NCBI RefSeq assembly: GCF_030247195.1
Contig: NC_080671.1
Span: 299,595,934 to 299,659,933, forward strand
Length of the DNA stretch: 64,000 bases
Direction: 5' to 3'
DNA from: Topomyia yanbarensis
Lineage: Eukaryota; Arthropoda; Insecta; Diptera; Culicidae
Position 1 is the stretch's first letter. Each line of letters starts with the position of its first letter. Under the pieces are notes generated by a model. It ran no database searches. It was not told the DNA's origin and worked only from the letters and a program-made list of their open reading frames with translations. Shown here one piece after another: positions 1 to 11,968 of this stretch. The position numbers were made by a program, and so were the translations under genes.

Positions 1-1340
1 GAGATAAATTTATTAGTAGAATGTTAAGTGCGTGATACGGTTCGAGTCGAGTTTTTGTGCCACAAGCAATACTAGTATTGAAATAGTAATTTTTACTTGC
101 TCGTCAACTTCTCACGCTGGTTTTTCCCAGATAACGAATTAACTAGGGTCCGGGTTTGTTTTGCCGACTGGTATTTTCCCGAATGGGTTGATTTGCCGAA
201 TTAAGTATAAAAAAAGTTATTTTCAACGGTAATTGAATAGTATAAAGGATGATTCAATATTTAAATTTGACGAAAAGCATGGATGTGGGATGATAAATTA
301 TCGAATCAATAGTCAAATTGTAAAGAATAGTTAAGGTAATTAATAAAATCAAACTTTAAATGAAAATCGTTTCTCTTTGAGCGTCTTGGTGGAATTTTGA
401 AAATGAAAATTTTGAAGATGCTGAATTTAAATGAAAATCAAAATGACTAAAGAAACGAAATATCTCTGAACTAATTCCTACTATCGTGATTCACTTGCTT
501 CTCTTATTCATAGACATTATCTTGGATTTAGATCATTTCAACAAATATATAGAAAAAGTTTTATAAATTTGTACTAATGGAGATTTGAACATGACTGAAC
601 AACATTGTTTTCGGTAATACTGATTCTTCTTGACGCAAACAACAGTTTTTATGCGAATGCATAATATGTGTAGTCAGTCGATGAACTAAGGGAAAGTGGA
701 ATACAATAATCTTCTTCGTTATTTTGAAGAAAAGTGAACGAATTTTATTTTTCGGTTTATCTTATGCCATTTCCCGAAATTCCAACTGTTCTATATTTTT
801 TTTTGGTTCATCGAGTAACTACAAGTCAATGTTTAAAAATTTTTTACTGAATTTCCTATTTCAGACAATTGTATCAAGAGTTATCATGTCCGCCGCGGCA
901 CTCCTCGACATGGAAAGGGTTCAACATCTACTCTTCGAAAGCTCGTATGTGTGGCTTTGCCTGACTGAAAATTTTTCATACATAATGAATGCATACATAA
1001 ACCTTAACGAGAGGTCCATTGTCACCTTGCCATCAAAATCGTATAACAAAATTACTTTCAGTTTGAGCACTTTATAGTAGACACCCCTTAAAAGACAAGT
1101 TTTATTTAAGACATCGCACTTATAATTTGATTACATATTTTTAAAAAAAATATGAAAAACAATATATTTAATTTGTTCTTTAAATACGACCGGCATAAAT
1201 TTGTGTAGACAGATAACGTTTGTATGCAATGACAATTTAATGCGAACGCGCGCACTGTTAGTTTAGTTAGCTTTTGCTTGCGCTGTTTTAGGATTTCATC
1301 AGAATGCCGTACCTGATCCCTTCGCTCCTTTACGAGCGCT
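1..1340. other. AT-rich non-coding stretch
   Basis: I see no gene or recognisable repeat here. An open frame at 724-1077 (+) has no recognisable domain, a low-complexity composition and no splice or start context that would support it, so I do not call it. Confidence 0.5.
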
Positions 1341-1345
1341 CCCAG

Positions 1346-1888
1346 TTGCTAAAAGAGTGTATACGTGCTGTTCTAATAAACATCTTCAGAGCTGTAAAGA
1401 GTGCTTAGCACACGGGAGTGGGTGGCATGCAGCAAAAATTCGCAGCTGAGGAGTCCCATCATGGGAACCCACTCTTCGTTAGAGCTGATATATAGCGAGC
1501 CGACAACAGTGCGAGTGACACACGAGCTTATAGCGAAGGCAGATAACTCACAAGCGGACCCTACACGTGTAGAAATATTGTCAATAAATCGATTATTGAT
1601 CAATATATTGATCGTGTAAGGCTATCTTGAAAATATTGATCATGTAGAAATCAAATGGGATTGACGGATTGAAGCAGTCTTGTCAATATTTTTATTGACA
1701 ATATTCTTGTCTCGTGTAGGGTCCGCTACATGAATCAAACGTATTTGCCGCTCGTGCTGACTGTCACATATTTGAGAGTTCTTCGAAAACGTGTGTGCAG
1801 CAGTAGGGAGCAAGGAGCATACAGTGTGAGTCTCGCGCTCGCAGGCGAACGAGGAGGATGTGTTGGCTTCTCGCTCTTTTAGCAACAC
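1346..1888. repeat. Inverted-repeat segment with nested MITE
   Basis: Short inverted arms (TTGCTAAAAGAG near 1347 and its complement near 1876) bound a GC-richer segment. Nested inside at 1553-1727 is a 175-bp element with perfect 15-bp ends AGCGGACCCTACACG, flanked on both sides by ACA, which may be a 3-bp target duplication. The inner element is rich in repeated TATTGATC and TTGACAATAT motifs. The outer structure could be a decayed DNA element or part of an LTR; neither is certain. Short overlapping open frames on both strands here are not credible genes. Confidence 0.5.
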
Positions 1889-2600
1889 TGCTGGAAATGC
1901 GCAATGCATTCGAGCATTGTTCGGAAAAAACCCAGACTTTTTGATTAGTATAAGTTATACTAAGGACTAATGTTTTCAATAAGTGTAAGAAATATAACTG
2001 TCGTTTAACATAACAGCAACAAGTAGAAATCTAAAATTAGCTAGCGTTACGAACGGCGGGCATATAGTTTGATGATGATTTATAGCACATTTTCGGTGAA
2101 ATGTATACATAGCATAAATCTAATGGCAGTTTCGTTATTGACAGTGCACTGCACCGGTGTAGTCGATCTTACACTGACTCAAACCAGGGTGTAATCTGTC
2201 TATCTCTTTTTTGCATCTATGTCTATGTATCGCCAGGTGGAAACGAAAGCGCCATAATAAAACTGGCGCAAAAATGTAAGATATTTAATCATGTTTGATT
2301 CAAAAATTTGTTCCGCGTTGAACCGAACTGCTCTAACAAATGTCATCAAATAGGTAGGGTGAATAAAAGGCTATGAGCCAGTGCAGTAAAATTTCATTTC
2401 ATTCAATTGAAACTGAATGAACGCAGTCAATCAGTCGTCTACGGTAGTGTTCATATTCATTTAACGCATCAGTTGCTGTTGATCTGAAGCTCGGGTCATG
2501 GCTCTTCACTCACCGTCGCTTTCAAATGAGTCGCAATTCATAGTCAACCTCCTTCGTTTGATCCTCTCAAATGAATAGATCCGCTTTCAATTTACCCAGT
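1889..2600. other. Non-coding stretch
   Basis: No gene, RNA or clear repeat was recognised in this interval. Confidence 0.4.
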
Positions 2601-2634
2601 GAGCACCAGTCAAATGAGATCCGGTTAAACCTAA

Positions 2635-3890
2635 GACAAGAAGAGACAACTGGCTTCGTATTTTTGGTTTTCTTGCCTTTCTTGTGCCAGATGACAATTG
2701 AGTGTATGCAGCTAGGGAGGTTGGCAGTGCAGCCAATTTCTTTGTCATATTTAGATATGTTGCTATAATACACATAATAATGACCGTTTTTTTAACACAC
2801 ATTTTGCCAACATATATCTGGTACTTATCAATCCAACATTTTTATCACATACTACATATTTCTAGCAAATTTGGCCAACATAACAGCCTATCCATCAGAA
2901 TCAAATTTGCAACAAAAATATAATAGAGATGAACTTGCTACCAAATAACGTTTTTCATTGCAACCAATTCCAATAAGCTGTTATTACTAGATTCATTATT
3001 TTTCGCCTGAAATCTGCGAAATTTTGAAAAAGAAATATGATAGCCGCAGTATGCTACCATAATTGTACGAAGCTGTCAAATTCATTGCTGAAATGAAATC
3101 TGCAATTCAGCTATTTTCTTTCGACCTCTACCAATATTTTCCTGTACACAATTCCGATGACATGGTAAAGGGATAAAATACTTCCACACTGGTTCTATAG
3201 GAGCACATAACGAGCACAGTCTACAGACACGAGAATAGTCGATGTTCTCTTTCAGAAAGAATTCGAAAAGATTTTGCTCGATATGAATGCTATAAACAGA
3301 TTATATCGAAGGTGGGTTTGATTTGAAGTAACTAAAAGTCGTCATATTGGACTGATTGCAAAATATCCTCAATCATCAGTTTCCGTCATCTACTGACCAG
3401 CCTTGCAAAAGCGATATAGATATGTATTGACTATGGTTTTCACTTTGATGGTTACCGGAGACCGCCATCTTTGTTTTCAAAATAGCCTAAATTAAAAAAT
3501 TCCGGTATTTTATAACTACTTTAAATGATACCCATATTGATAGTTGTTTTCACTGTATCTTGGTAACTAAAGGCCGCCATTTTGGATTTCAAAATGACCT
3601 CAGTTCTTTTTAAATGGTATCCATGTAGCCCTCAATTCTGATTTTAAAATTAATGATGAATCGGCTGTTATGCTGGCCAAATTTGCTTGAAACATGTAGT
3701 ATGTGATAAAAATGTTGGATTGATTAGTTCTAGATACATTTTGCCGAAATGTGAGTCAATAAAACGGTCATTATTATGTGTATTATAGTAACATATCTAA
3801 ATATGACAAAGAAATTGGCTGCACTGCCAACCTTGCTAGCTGCATACACTCTAAGAGAAGAGACGACAACAGGCTTCTTGCTCTTCTTAC
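2635..3890. repeat. Foldback (long inverted repeat) element
   Basis: About 250 bp at 2635-2887 recur in inverted orientation at 3663-3890, including the stretch around GGTTGGCAGTGCAGCCAA and the segment with CACATAATAATGACCG. The roughly 780-bp spacer contains no recognisable coding sequence. A third, partial copy of the outer arm lies at about 4700-4815. This is the architecture of a non-autonomous foldback or MITE-like transposon, possibly rearranged. Short open frames across the arms are by-products. Confidence 0.6.
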
Positions 3891-3906
3891 CCTCTAAGAA
3901 CGGTTG

Positions 3907-4014
3907 GTTTCAAAATCGTCCAATGAAGGACGTTCGTTGGACCAATTTGGACAACGTCCAAATAACCGTTCAACGAACGTCCATCGTTGGACCCTTGTTG
4001 AACGATTTTGAAAC
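3907..4014. repeat. 108-bp near-palindrome
   Basis: GTTTCAAAATCGT at 3907 is answered by ACGATTTTGAAAC ending at 4014, and inner segments (GGACGTTCGTTGGACC and its partner) also pair, so the whole interval can form one long hairpin. It lies just outside the right arm of the foldback element. It may be a very small MITE. No target duplication was identified. Confidence 0.6.
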
Positions 4015-4241
4015 AATTTTTTGGACGTCTCAGTGGGTAATTTTATCTACCAGGCCCTGTCGTAATTCCAAAGACAACAAGCATCCATCGTTGCCAGATT
4101 CCATTTGCAAGTTTTTCACAATTGCTGAAAATAATTGTACCTCAAATATCAAGCTCTGTCAAAAATTCACAATACTAGCTGCATTTAAAAATTGAATTTT
4201 ATGTTTATTCGTGTCTCTCTTAACTTTACACGTAGTTATAT

Positions 4242-4537
4242 CACAGACTAACAGACATAACACTCAAAAACAAAGCTTCGCCCGCTTTAACGGTCATTTT
4301 AAATATATTTGTAGTTGGGACTGTGGCCACATTTGAAATTATGGCGCCATTGACATATGAACAAGCATATGGGGGATAGACCACTAGTGAAAAATTATTC
4401 CCAAACCTGAGGGGTAACCCAGCAGTAAATGAGTGTTTGGGACTGTGAATAAAAGGTGGAGCTAGTGTTCTGGGAAAATTGTCGGATCGATGTTTTTTGA
4501 GGGAATTCCCTCATAGTGTTATGTCTGTTAGTCTGTG
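4242..4537. mobile_element. MITE, 23-bp TIR family, copy 1
   Basis: A 296-bp element with 23-bp terminal inverted repeats that begin CACAGACTAACAGACATAA. It is flanked by a 7-bp direct repeat, GTTATAT, at 4235-4241 and 4538-4544. A second copy lies at 51990-52281. Seven-bp target duplications occur in the P superfamily (for example 1360 and Galileo), so a P-type origin is possible, but the internal sequence has no coding capacity. Confidence 0.85.
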
Positions 4538-4544
4538 GTTATAT

Positions 4545-5226
4545 CGTCATTCAGGGTATTTATTCAATTTGCATGAAATGTTCATGGGAATGAAAAGTAG
4601 CCAAAATAAATTCAGCAGCACCGTTTTTCATCCCGGTTGAAAATATTATGGCAAAACGACCAATCAGAAGCTGGTTCAATATTGAGGTTAGGACTAGATC
4701 AAATTGGCTACGCGATTGTCTTCTCTTCTCTTAGCATACACTCATCTGTCAACAATTCTTCAGCAAGGTACAAGAAAGGCAAGAAAACTAAAAATACAGA
4801 GACAACTGCTCCAAGATGAAGAGAAAGAAAGGTTAGGAACATTTGTCATTTTTGAGTGTATTTGGTTTTTACTTGTAAAATTCAACATGACCAGGGAGTA
4901 AACATAAACATCTGGACGAGTATCCCGATTCTTTGGCGCACGATGAAAAGAGAGAAAAGGCGGTTTCACCTCGGAACTTCCGATTCGATTACTTAGGGAC
5001 ACTTTTTATCTCGCAGGTACCAAAAAAAAATAATTATTACCAAACCAAAACAAAAATTATATTTACAGAAAAGCCCATTAGGTCATTTGTTTATTTTTTT
5101 CTTTCATATCCTCCTGATTTATTAGCTTCATCGAAAAAAATGACAACCTCACTCATACAGAGAAAAAATGTTCCTACCTGTATCCGTCTTGAGTTGCCTC
5201 GTCTTATCATAGCCTTTACCCTGTAT
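4545..5226. other. Non-coding stretch
   Basis: The segment includes the partial foldback arm near 4700-4815. The rest shows no gene. An open frame at 4933-5283 has no recognisable domain and runs into the tandem duplication. Confidence 0.4.
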
Positions 5227-7060
5227 GTATTTATTATCTTGGTCGGAGTTATTTTCATGTCAGTGAGTGTTCATTCATATTGATTTGTGAGTGGTTCATT
5301 GGAATGGCTCACTTCCATTAGCTGAGACCGTGTTAATGTGAGGTTGGTTTTCAATAGAAACTAATCAGGTAAAAACGTCAAATGACCAGAACCTGTTATT
5401 CAATTGACAGTGAACTCTCAGTGACTCAAACGAAGACGGCAGCTGAACTCAACTGATATAGTGGTGGTATGCGTACAGTGAAAGACTCGCAGTTTCATTT
5501 GAAACGAATATTTTCGTTTGAAATTGATATTTTACCGCACTGCTATGAGCAATAGGATACAATCATCTTATTTCTATATGAAACCAGAGATGAAAAATAG
5601 TCTGATTTGCAATGAAAAAATAAAACCATTACGAAGGACCAACATTCGTACTTCGGCCGACCAATCTACTACTGCCATGCCGCTTTGGAATGCGTAAGCA
5701 TGATGAACGCACAACCCTCCGGCTTTTCTCGATGTTCTTGCCGTAAGTCAATGTAATAGTTAGTAGGGGCATGCGGGTATGTAATAGATAGAGCCGATTG
5801 TGCTGATGTCTGTCAGATCGATTCATAACTTCCATTATCAAAAATTTACGAAGCAATGCGTCATCAACACCCTGCATCAATAAATTTCACAAATTTCTAA
5901 AACTCAAAAAAATTGCAGTCGGTTACCATTTCTACTTCTTGGAAATCTCTAAAAAAATATTCAACATTAGCTACTTCAGCTAATTATTCCCTAGCTACTT
6001 CAGATCATTTCAAAATGCTTGACAGAAGTGGCCAATGTACAATGTATATGCTAGTGATAATAGATACATAATATTATAAATAGTTTTGTTTTGTTCCTGC
6101 TTTTTATTTTTACTTATTTCACCGCACTGCAGTATTAGCATAACGAATTCATCTAATCACTTTCGAATTTTTCAAATAGTTCTTGAATGAATGTCATTAG
6201 CAATGACAGCTATCATTTAATATTTACTGATATGTACAACATAAAGTACAATAACAATCTTGCTTACTCATAAAACTATTCTATGTAAACGCAGATAAAA
6301 TCCTAAATGACTTCTTATTTATCATTCATGTCGAGAAATTACTCCTAAAGTTAGTCATATGCACAGCAACTACATAACAATGCGACACAAACAACTGCGC
6401 AATGTAGCACGCATGACATCTGACATAATATGCACACCAAAATTAATTCTGTGCAATTGGTCAAACCAAATTTTAATATTTTATCAATGTTTCTCAAGTC
6501 AGTGATGGATGCCATATCTCACCTTCTACTAGTTGCATACAATCAAAAATACACGTGCATTGTTATGACTAAAATAAGCGATAAAAAGCATGACTTGCTG
6601 TGGTTGATTACTTCTTTAACCAATTTATCGCAATTCACGCATGGTGCTCGCAACAAAATCTGTTGAAATAATGGTTGCCAATGTCCGCAGAGATTTTTAC
6701 TTTTGATTACAAAATTTCGCGACAACAAATCTTGAATTCGGAACAATATATCGATGTGATATTCACTCTATCGGATTCCCCAATGTCTCAATTAGGGAAT
6801 GAAGCATTTTGGTGTGGATCTGAGCTGCCGTTTACTAGCTAGGGCGATCGGAACACAGCGCTGTCCTGTTTTGCCATACAAAATCAGAATTTTGGATTTG
6901 GACTATTGATGTTCAAATTTCGCGACAACACGCCGGGACTTATACTGAACTAATCTATGCGGAAAAGATCTAAAAAATTGCGCAATATTCTAACTTAGGG
7001 AATGAGTCATTCTGGAGAAGAAATTTGCTATAGTTTTGGTTTGTTTTCCTTCAGTTCTCC

Positions 7061-7916
7061 AGGCCTATTTACACCCTCAGTGAAAATGAACGTGAACTCG
7101 ATGCGCACCAAATTGTTTTTTTCCAATATCTCATTAATTACTGCATAGAAATTGATAAACTGGATCTAAACGATAGTACATTAATATACTTACCGAATCC
7201 ATGCACAATCATACGATAAAATTGAATCAGTGCAATAATATTCCTATTCCCTGATCATTTTAAATATTTCACGGTGAAATATGTTCGCAGTGGATTTGTC
7301 ACTTGTTCACCGGTCAGAGATGCCAGGTACTTTTTTCAAATGTCTGCAGTAATAATTTTAAAAGTCTGGGAAGAACAAAAAATGTCAGGAAAGCTAGTGT
7401 AACTAAAAGCCTTTATATTCAAAAATCTGCAAATATCTGCAACAAAACTAAAAAATCTGCAAATATCTGCAACCAAACTAGAAAATCTGCAAATATCTGC
7501 GTCATCGAAAAAATCTGCAGCTTAAATTAAAAGTCTGCGAATTTGCAGACTTGTCTGCAAATCTGGCATCTCTGTCACCGGTATTCGAAGGTGAACGTTC
7601 ACCGTGAACAGCGATGACATTTATATTCACCACTCCGCATCAATCCCGCTTATCGTCGCGTTTACACTCCCGGTGAACAAGTAAATTATCCACTGCGAAC
7701 ATATTTCACCGTGGAATATTTAAAATTATCGGGGAATATGAATATTATTGCATTGATTCAATTACATCGAATAATTGTGCATGGATTCGCATTAATGTAC
7801 TATCGTTTAGTTCCAGTTTTATCAATTTCTATGTACTAATAAGTGAGATATTGGAAAAAAACAATTTGGTGCGCATCGAGTTCACGTTCATTTTCACCGA
7901 GGGTATAAATAGGCCT
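7061..7916. mobile_element. Foldback MITE in unit 1
   Basis: Long terminal inverted repeats of about 250 bp: AGGCCTATTTACACCCTC at the left and its counterpart ending AGGCCT at 7916. Both arms contain the ATATTTCACSGTG and GAACTCGATGCGCACC segments. The small centre holds CACCGG-type motifs and is interrupted by the hAT element at 7315-7574. There is no coding sequence. The equivalent element in unit 2 is uninterrupted. Confidence 0.8.
7315..7574. mobile_element. Non-autonomous hAT element, present only in unit 1
   Basis: A 260-bp insertion with 12-bp terminal inverted repeats CAGAGATGCCAG, flanked by the 8-bp duplication TCACCGGT (7307-7314 and 7575-7582). Unit 2 has the empty site with a single TCACCGGT. 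The 8-bp duplication and CAG-type ends are hallmarks of the hAT superfamily. The interior carries three copies of a 30-bp repeat (about 7421-7510) built on AATCTGCAAATATCTGC, and TCTGCA recurs towards both ends, as expected for subterminal transposase-binding repeats. There is no transposase. Confidence 0.93.
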
Positions 7917-7963
7917 TAAAACTGTCAACCAAATTAAACGTTTGAAAAACCTTGTGTAAAGTA

Positions 7964-8175
7964 CAGACACTTTATACACAGACTAGCGAAGCGTCAAAAA
8001 TTACAGCCAAACGGACTGTCAAAAAGTGAAGCCAAACGAGCATGAGGGTTTTGAGAGGGAAAGTACAAGAGGAAGCCCATGCGAAGTTTATGGGAGCATT
8101 CGTGATGCCAGTTTACATTCATGGTTGCTAGTTTTACTGTTTTTCTCTCCGCAAGTCTGTTATATAAAGTGTCTG
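7964..8175. mobile_element. TA-flanked MITE (Tc1/mariner-like), unit 1
   Basis: A 212-bp element whose ends pair as CAGACACTTTATA at the left and its complement at the right, with TA immediately outside each end (7962-7963, 8176-8177). This fits a Tc1/mariner-type non-autonomous element. The identical element in unit 2 is at 11205-11416. It is non-coding. Confidence 0.75.
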
Positions 8176-8205
8176 TAGTCTAAAGTAATCATAATGAGGT
8201 TAAAA

Positions 8206-8477
8206 TAGAGCACTCTAGTTAGAGTGCGACCAAGACGCGTTTGACGTGTCCAAACGAGCAGAAATCTGACGTATTTCTATTGTGAATACGTCAAATTTCA
8301 TGTTCATTTGGATACGTCATGGCCTCTTGGCCACACTCTATGTGGTTTTTGTTTGAGGCGAAACTGAGTCAGTTCCTAACCCCAACTGCTGTCAAAATGT
8401 ATGAACTGACAGCGGTTGGGGTTAGAACCTGACTCAGTTTCAGGTTCAAGCGAAATCGCCATAACTAGAGTGCTCTA
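8206..8477. mobile_element. hAT-type MITE, unit 1
   Basis: A 272-bp element with terminal inverted repeats TAGAGCACTCTAGTTA and an 8-bp target duplication GGTTAAAA at 8198-8205 and 8478-8485. The end motif (YARNG type) and the 8-bp duplication indicate hAT. It is non-coding. Because it occupies the same site in both duplication units, it inserted before the duplication. Confidence 0.88.
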
Positions 8478-10563
8478 GGTTAAAATCCACCACGTTGGTG
8501 TAAAACTTATTCCGAACGCGAACAATATCGGTTGGTCAGGTTCCATCGTGAAAATAATCCGATTGAAAAGACATTTCCGATTTGTTTTTCTCTACCTGTG
8601 ACAGGTGGATGAAAACAAATCGTTGAACACACTAATGCAGTTACAGATTGTCAAGTACTCTATATTTATAATGCTGCTTTCAAAATGTGCGCGAAAGTCT
8701 ATCTACAGACAAAACGGGCAATATCCCCGTATTTATTATCTTGGTCGGAGTTATTTTCATGTCAGTGAGTGTTCATTCATATTGATTTGTGAGTGGTTCA
8801 TTGGAATGGCTCACTTCCATTAGCTGAGACCGTGTTAATGTGAGGTTGGTTTTCAATAGAAACTAATCAGGTAAAAACGTCAAATGACCAGAACCTGTTA
8901 TTCAATTGACAGTGAACTCTCAGTGACTCAAACGAAGACGGCAGCTGAACTCAACTGATATAGTGGTGGTATGCGTACAGTGAAAGACTCGCAGTTTCAT
9001 TTGAAACGAATATTTTCGTTTGAAATTGATATTTTACCGCACTGCTATGAGCAATAGGATACAATCATCTTATTTCTATATGAAACCAGAGATGAAAAAT
9101 AGTCTGATTTGCAATGAAAAAATAAAACCATTACGAAGGACCAACATTCGTACTTCGGCCGACCAATCTACTACTGCCATGCCGCTTTGGAATGCGTAAG
9201 CATGATGAACGCACAACCCTCCGGCTTTTCTCGATGTTCTTGCCGTAAGTCAATGTAATAGTTAGTAGGGGCATGCGGGTATGTAATAGATAGAGCCGAT
9301 TGTGCTGATGTCTGTCAGATCGATTCATAACTTCCCTTATCAAAAATTTACGAAGCAATGCGTCATCAACACCCTGCATCAATAAATTTCACAAATTTCT
9401 AAAACTCAAAAAAATTGCAGTCGGTTACCATTTCTACTTCTTGGAAATCTCTAAAAAAATATTCAACATTAGCTACTTCAGCTAATTATTCCCTAGCTAC
9501 TTCAGATCTTTTCAAAATGCTTGACAGAAGTGGCCAATGTACAATGTATATGCTAGTGATAATAGATACATAATATTATAAATAGTTTTGTTTTGTTCCT
9601 GCTTTTTATTTTTACTTATTTCACCGCACTGCAGTATTAGCATAACGAATTCATCATAATCACTTTCGAATTTTTCAAATAGTTCTTGAATGAATGTCAT
9701 TAGCAATGACAGCTATCATTTAATATTTACTGATATGTACAACATAAAGTACAATAACAATCTTGCTTACTCATAAAACTATTCTATGTAAACGCAGATA
9801 AAATCCTAAATGACTTCTTATTTATCATTCATGTCGAGAAATTACTCCTAAAGTTAGTCATATGCACAGCAACTACATAACAATGCGACACAAACAACTG
9901 CGCAATGTAGCACGCATGACATCTGACATAATATGCACACCAAAATTAATTCTGTGCAATTGGTCAAACCAAATTTTAATATTTTATCAATGTTTCTCAA
10001 GTCAGTGATGGATGCCATATCTCACCTTCTACTAGTTGCATACAATCAAAAATACACGTGCATTGTTATGACTAAAATAAGCGATAAAAAGCATGACTTG
10101 CTGTGGTTGATTACTTCTTTAACCAATTTATCGCAATTCACGCATGGTGCTCGCAACAAAATCTGTTGAAATAATGGTTGCCAATGTCCGCAGAGATTTT
10201 TACTTTTGATTACAAAATTTCGCGACAACAAATCTTGAATTCGGAACAATATATCGATGTGATATTCACTCTATCGGATTCCCCAATGTCTCAATTAGGG
10301 AATGAAGCATTTTGGTGTGGATCTGAGCTGCCGTTTACTAGCTAGGGCGATCGGAACACAGCGCTGTCCTGTTTTGCCATACAAAATCAGAATTTTGGAT
10401 TTGGACTATTGATGTTCAAATTTCGCGACAACACGCCGGGACTTATACTGAACTAATCTATGCGGAAAAGATCTAAAAAATTGCGCAATATTCTAACTTA
10501 GGGAATGAGTCATTCTGGAGAAGAAATTTGCTATAGTTTTGGTTTGTTTTCCTTCAGTTCTCC

Positions 10564-11157
10564 AGGCCTATTTACACCCTCAGTGAAAATGAACGTGAAC
10601 TCGATGCGCACCAAATTGTTTTTTCCAATATCTCATTAATTACTGCATAGAAATTGATAAACTGGATCTAAACGATAGTACATTAATATACTTACCGAAT
10701 CCATGCACAATCATACGATAAAATTGAATCAGTGCAATAATATTCCTATTCCCTGATCATTTTAAATATTTCACGGTGAAATATGTTCGCAGTGGATTTG
10801 TCACTTGTTCACCGGTATTCGAAGGTGAACGTTCACCGTGAACAGCGATGACATTTATATTCACCACTCCGCATCAATTCCGCTTATCGTCGCGTTTACA
10901 CTCCCGGTGAACAAGTAAATTATCCACTGCGAACATATTTCACCGTGGAATATTTAAAATTATCGGGGAATATGAATATTATTGCATTGATTCAATTACA
11001 TCGAATAATTGTGCATGGATTCGCTAAGTATATTAATGTACTATCGTTTAGTTCCAGTTTTATCAATTTCTATGTACTAATAAGTGAGATATTGGAAAAA
11101 AACAATTTGGTGCGCATCGAGTTCACGTTCATTTTCACCGAGGGTATAAATAGGCCT
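10564..11157. mobile_element. Foldback MITE in unit 2 (uninterrupted)
   Basis: The 594-bp counterpart of the element at 7061-7916, with about 250-bp inverted arms and a short centre containing CACCGGTATTCG. This copy shows the pre-insertion structure of the hAT target. Confidence 0.8.
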
Positions 11158-11204
11158 TAAAACTGTCAACCAAATTAAACGTTTGAAAAACCTTGTGTAA
11201 AGTA

Positions 11205-11416
11205 CAGACACTTTATACACAGACTAGCGAAGCGTCAAAAATTACAGCCAAACGGACTGTCAAAAAGTGAAGCCAAACGAGCATGAGGGTTTTGAGAGGG
11301 AAAGTACAAGAGGAAGCCCATGCAAAGTTTATGGGAGCATTCGTGATGCCAGTTTACATTCATGGTTGCTAGTTTTACTGTTTTTCTCTCCGCAAGTCTG
11401 TTATATAAAGTGTCTG
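11205..11416. mobile_element. TA-flanked MITE, unit 2
   Basis: The copy of the 212-bp element at 7964-8175, with the same CAGACACTTTATA ends and flanking TA dinucleotides. Confidence 0.75.
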
Positions 11417-11446
11417 TAGTCTGAAGTAATCATAATGAGGTTAAAA

Positions 11447-11718
11447 TAGAGCACTCTAGTTAGAGTGCGACCAAGACGCGTTTGACGTGTCCAAACGAGC
11501 AGAAATCTGACGTATTTCTATTGTGAATACGTCAAATTTCATGTTCGTTTGGATACGTCATGGCCTCTTGGCCACACTCTATGTGGTTTTTGTTTGAGGC
11601 GAAACTGAGTCAGTTCCTAACCCCAACTGCTGTCAAAATGTATGAACTGACAGCGGTTGGGGTTAGAACCTGACTCAGTTTCAGGTTCAAGCGAAATCGC
11701 CATAACTAGAGTGCTCTA
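11447..11718. mobile_element. hAT-type MITE, unit 2
   Basis: The copy of the 272-bp element at 8206-8477, with the same TAGAGCACTCTAGTTA ends and the GGTTAAAA duplication at 11439-11446 and 11719-11726. Confidence 0.88.
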
Positions 11719-11968
11719 GGTTAAAATCCACCACGTTGGTGTAAAACTTATTCCGAACGCGAACAATATCGGTTGGTCAGGTTCCATCGTGAAAATAATC
11801 CGATTGAAAAGACATTTCCGATTTGTTTTTCTCTACCTGTGACAGGTGGATGAAAACAAATCGTTGAACACACTAATGCAGTTACAGATTGTCAAGTACT
11901 CTATATTTATAATGCTGCTTTCAAAATGTGCGCGAAAGTCTATCTACAGACAAAACGGGCAATATCCC

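Larger units (their letters stand above)
5227..8728. repeat. Tandem duplication, unit 1
   Basis: This unit is repeated almost base for base at 8729-11968. Both copies start at GTATTTATTATCTTGG and end at GGGCAATATCCC. Unit 1 is about 262 bp longer, mainly because it carries a hAT-type element at 7315-7574 plus its 8-bp target duplication; a few small indels and substitutions make up the rest. No coding gene is supported: the short open frames inside occur in both copies and match nothing I know. The high identity means a recent duplication or two haplotypes assembled in tandem. Confidence 0.95.
8729..11968. repeat. Tandem duplication, unit 2
   Basis: The second unit of the duplication follows unit 1 without spacer. 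It keeps the empty site for the hAT element found in unit 1, with an intact palindromic centre of the foldback MITE. It also retains about 7-10 bp (near 11025) missing from unit 1. Confidence 0.95.

Noticed and set aside
724..1077. 117-codon open frame near the left end
   Set aside because: No recognisable domain, biased composition, and no splice or neighbour support.
1373..1619. Overlapping open frames on both strands
   Set aside because: They lie in an inverted-repeat segment and have no recognisable domain.
5629..5880. 83-codon minus-strand frame repeated at 9131-9382
   Set aside because: Its repetition is explained by the tandem duplication, not by gene conservation; no domain was recognised.
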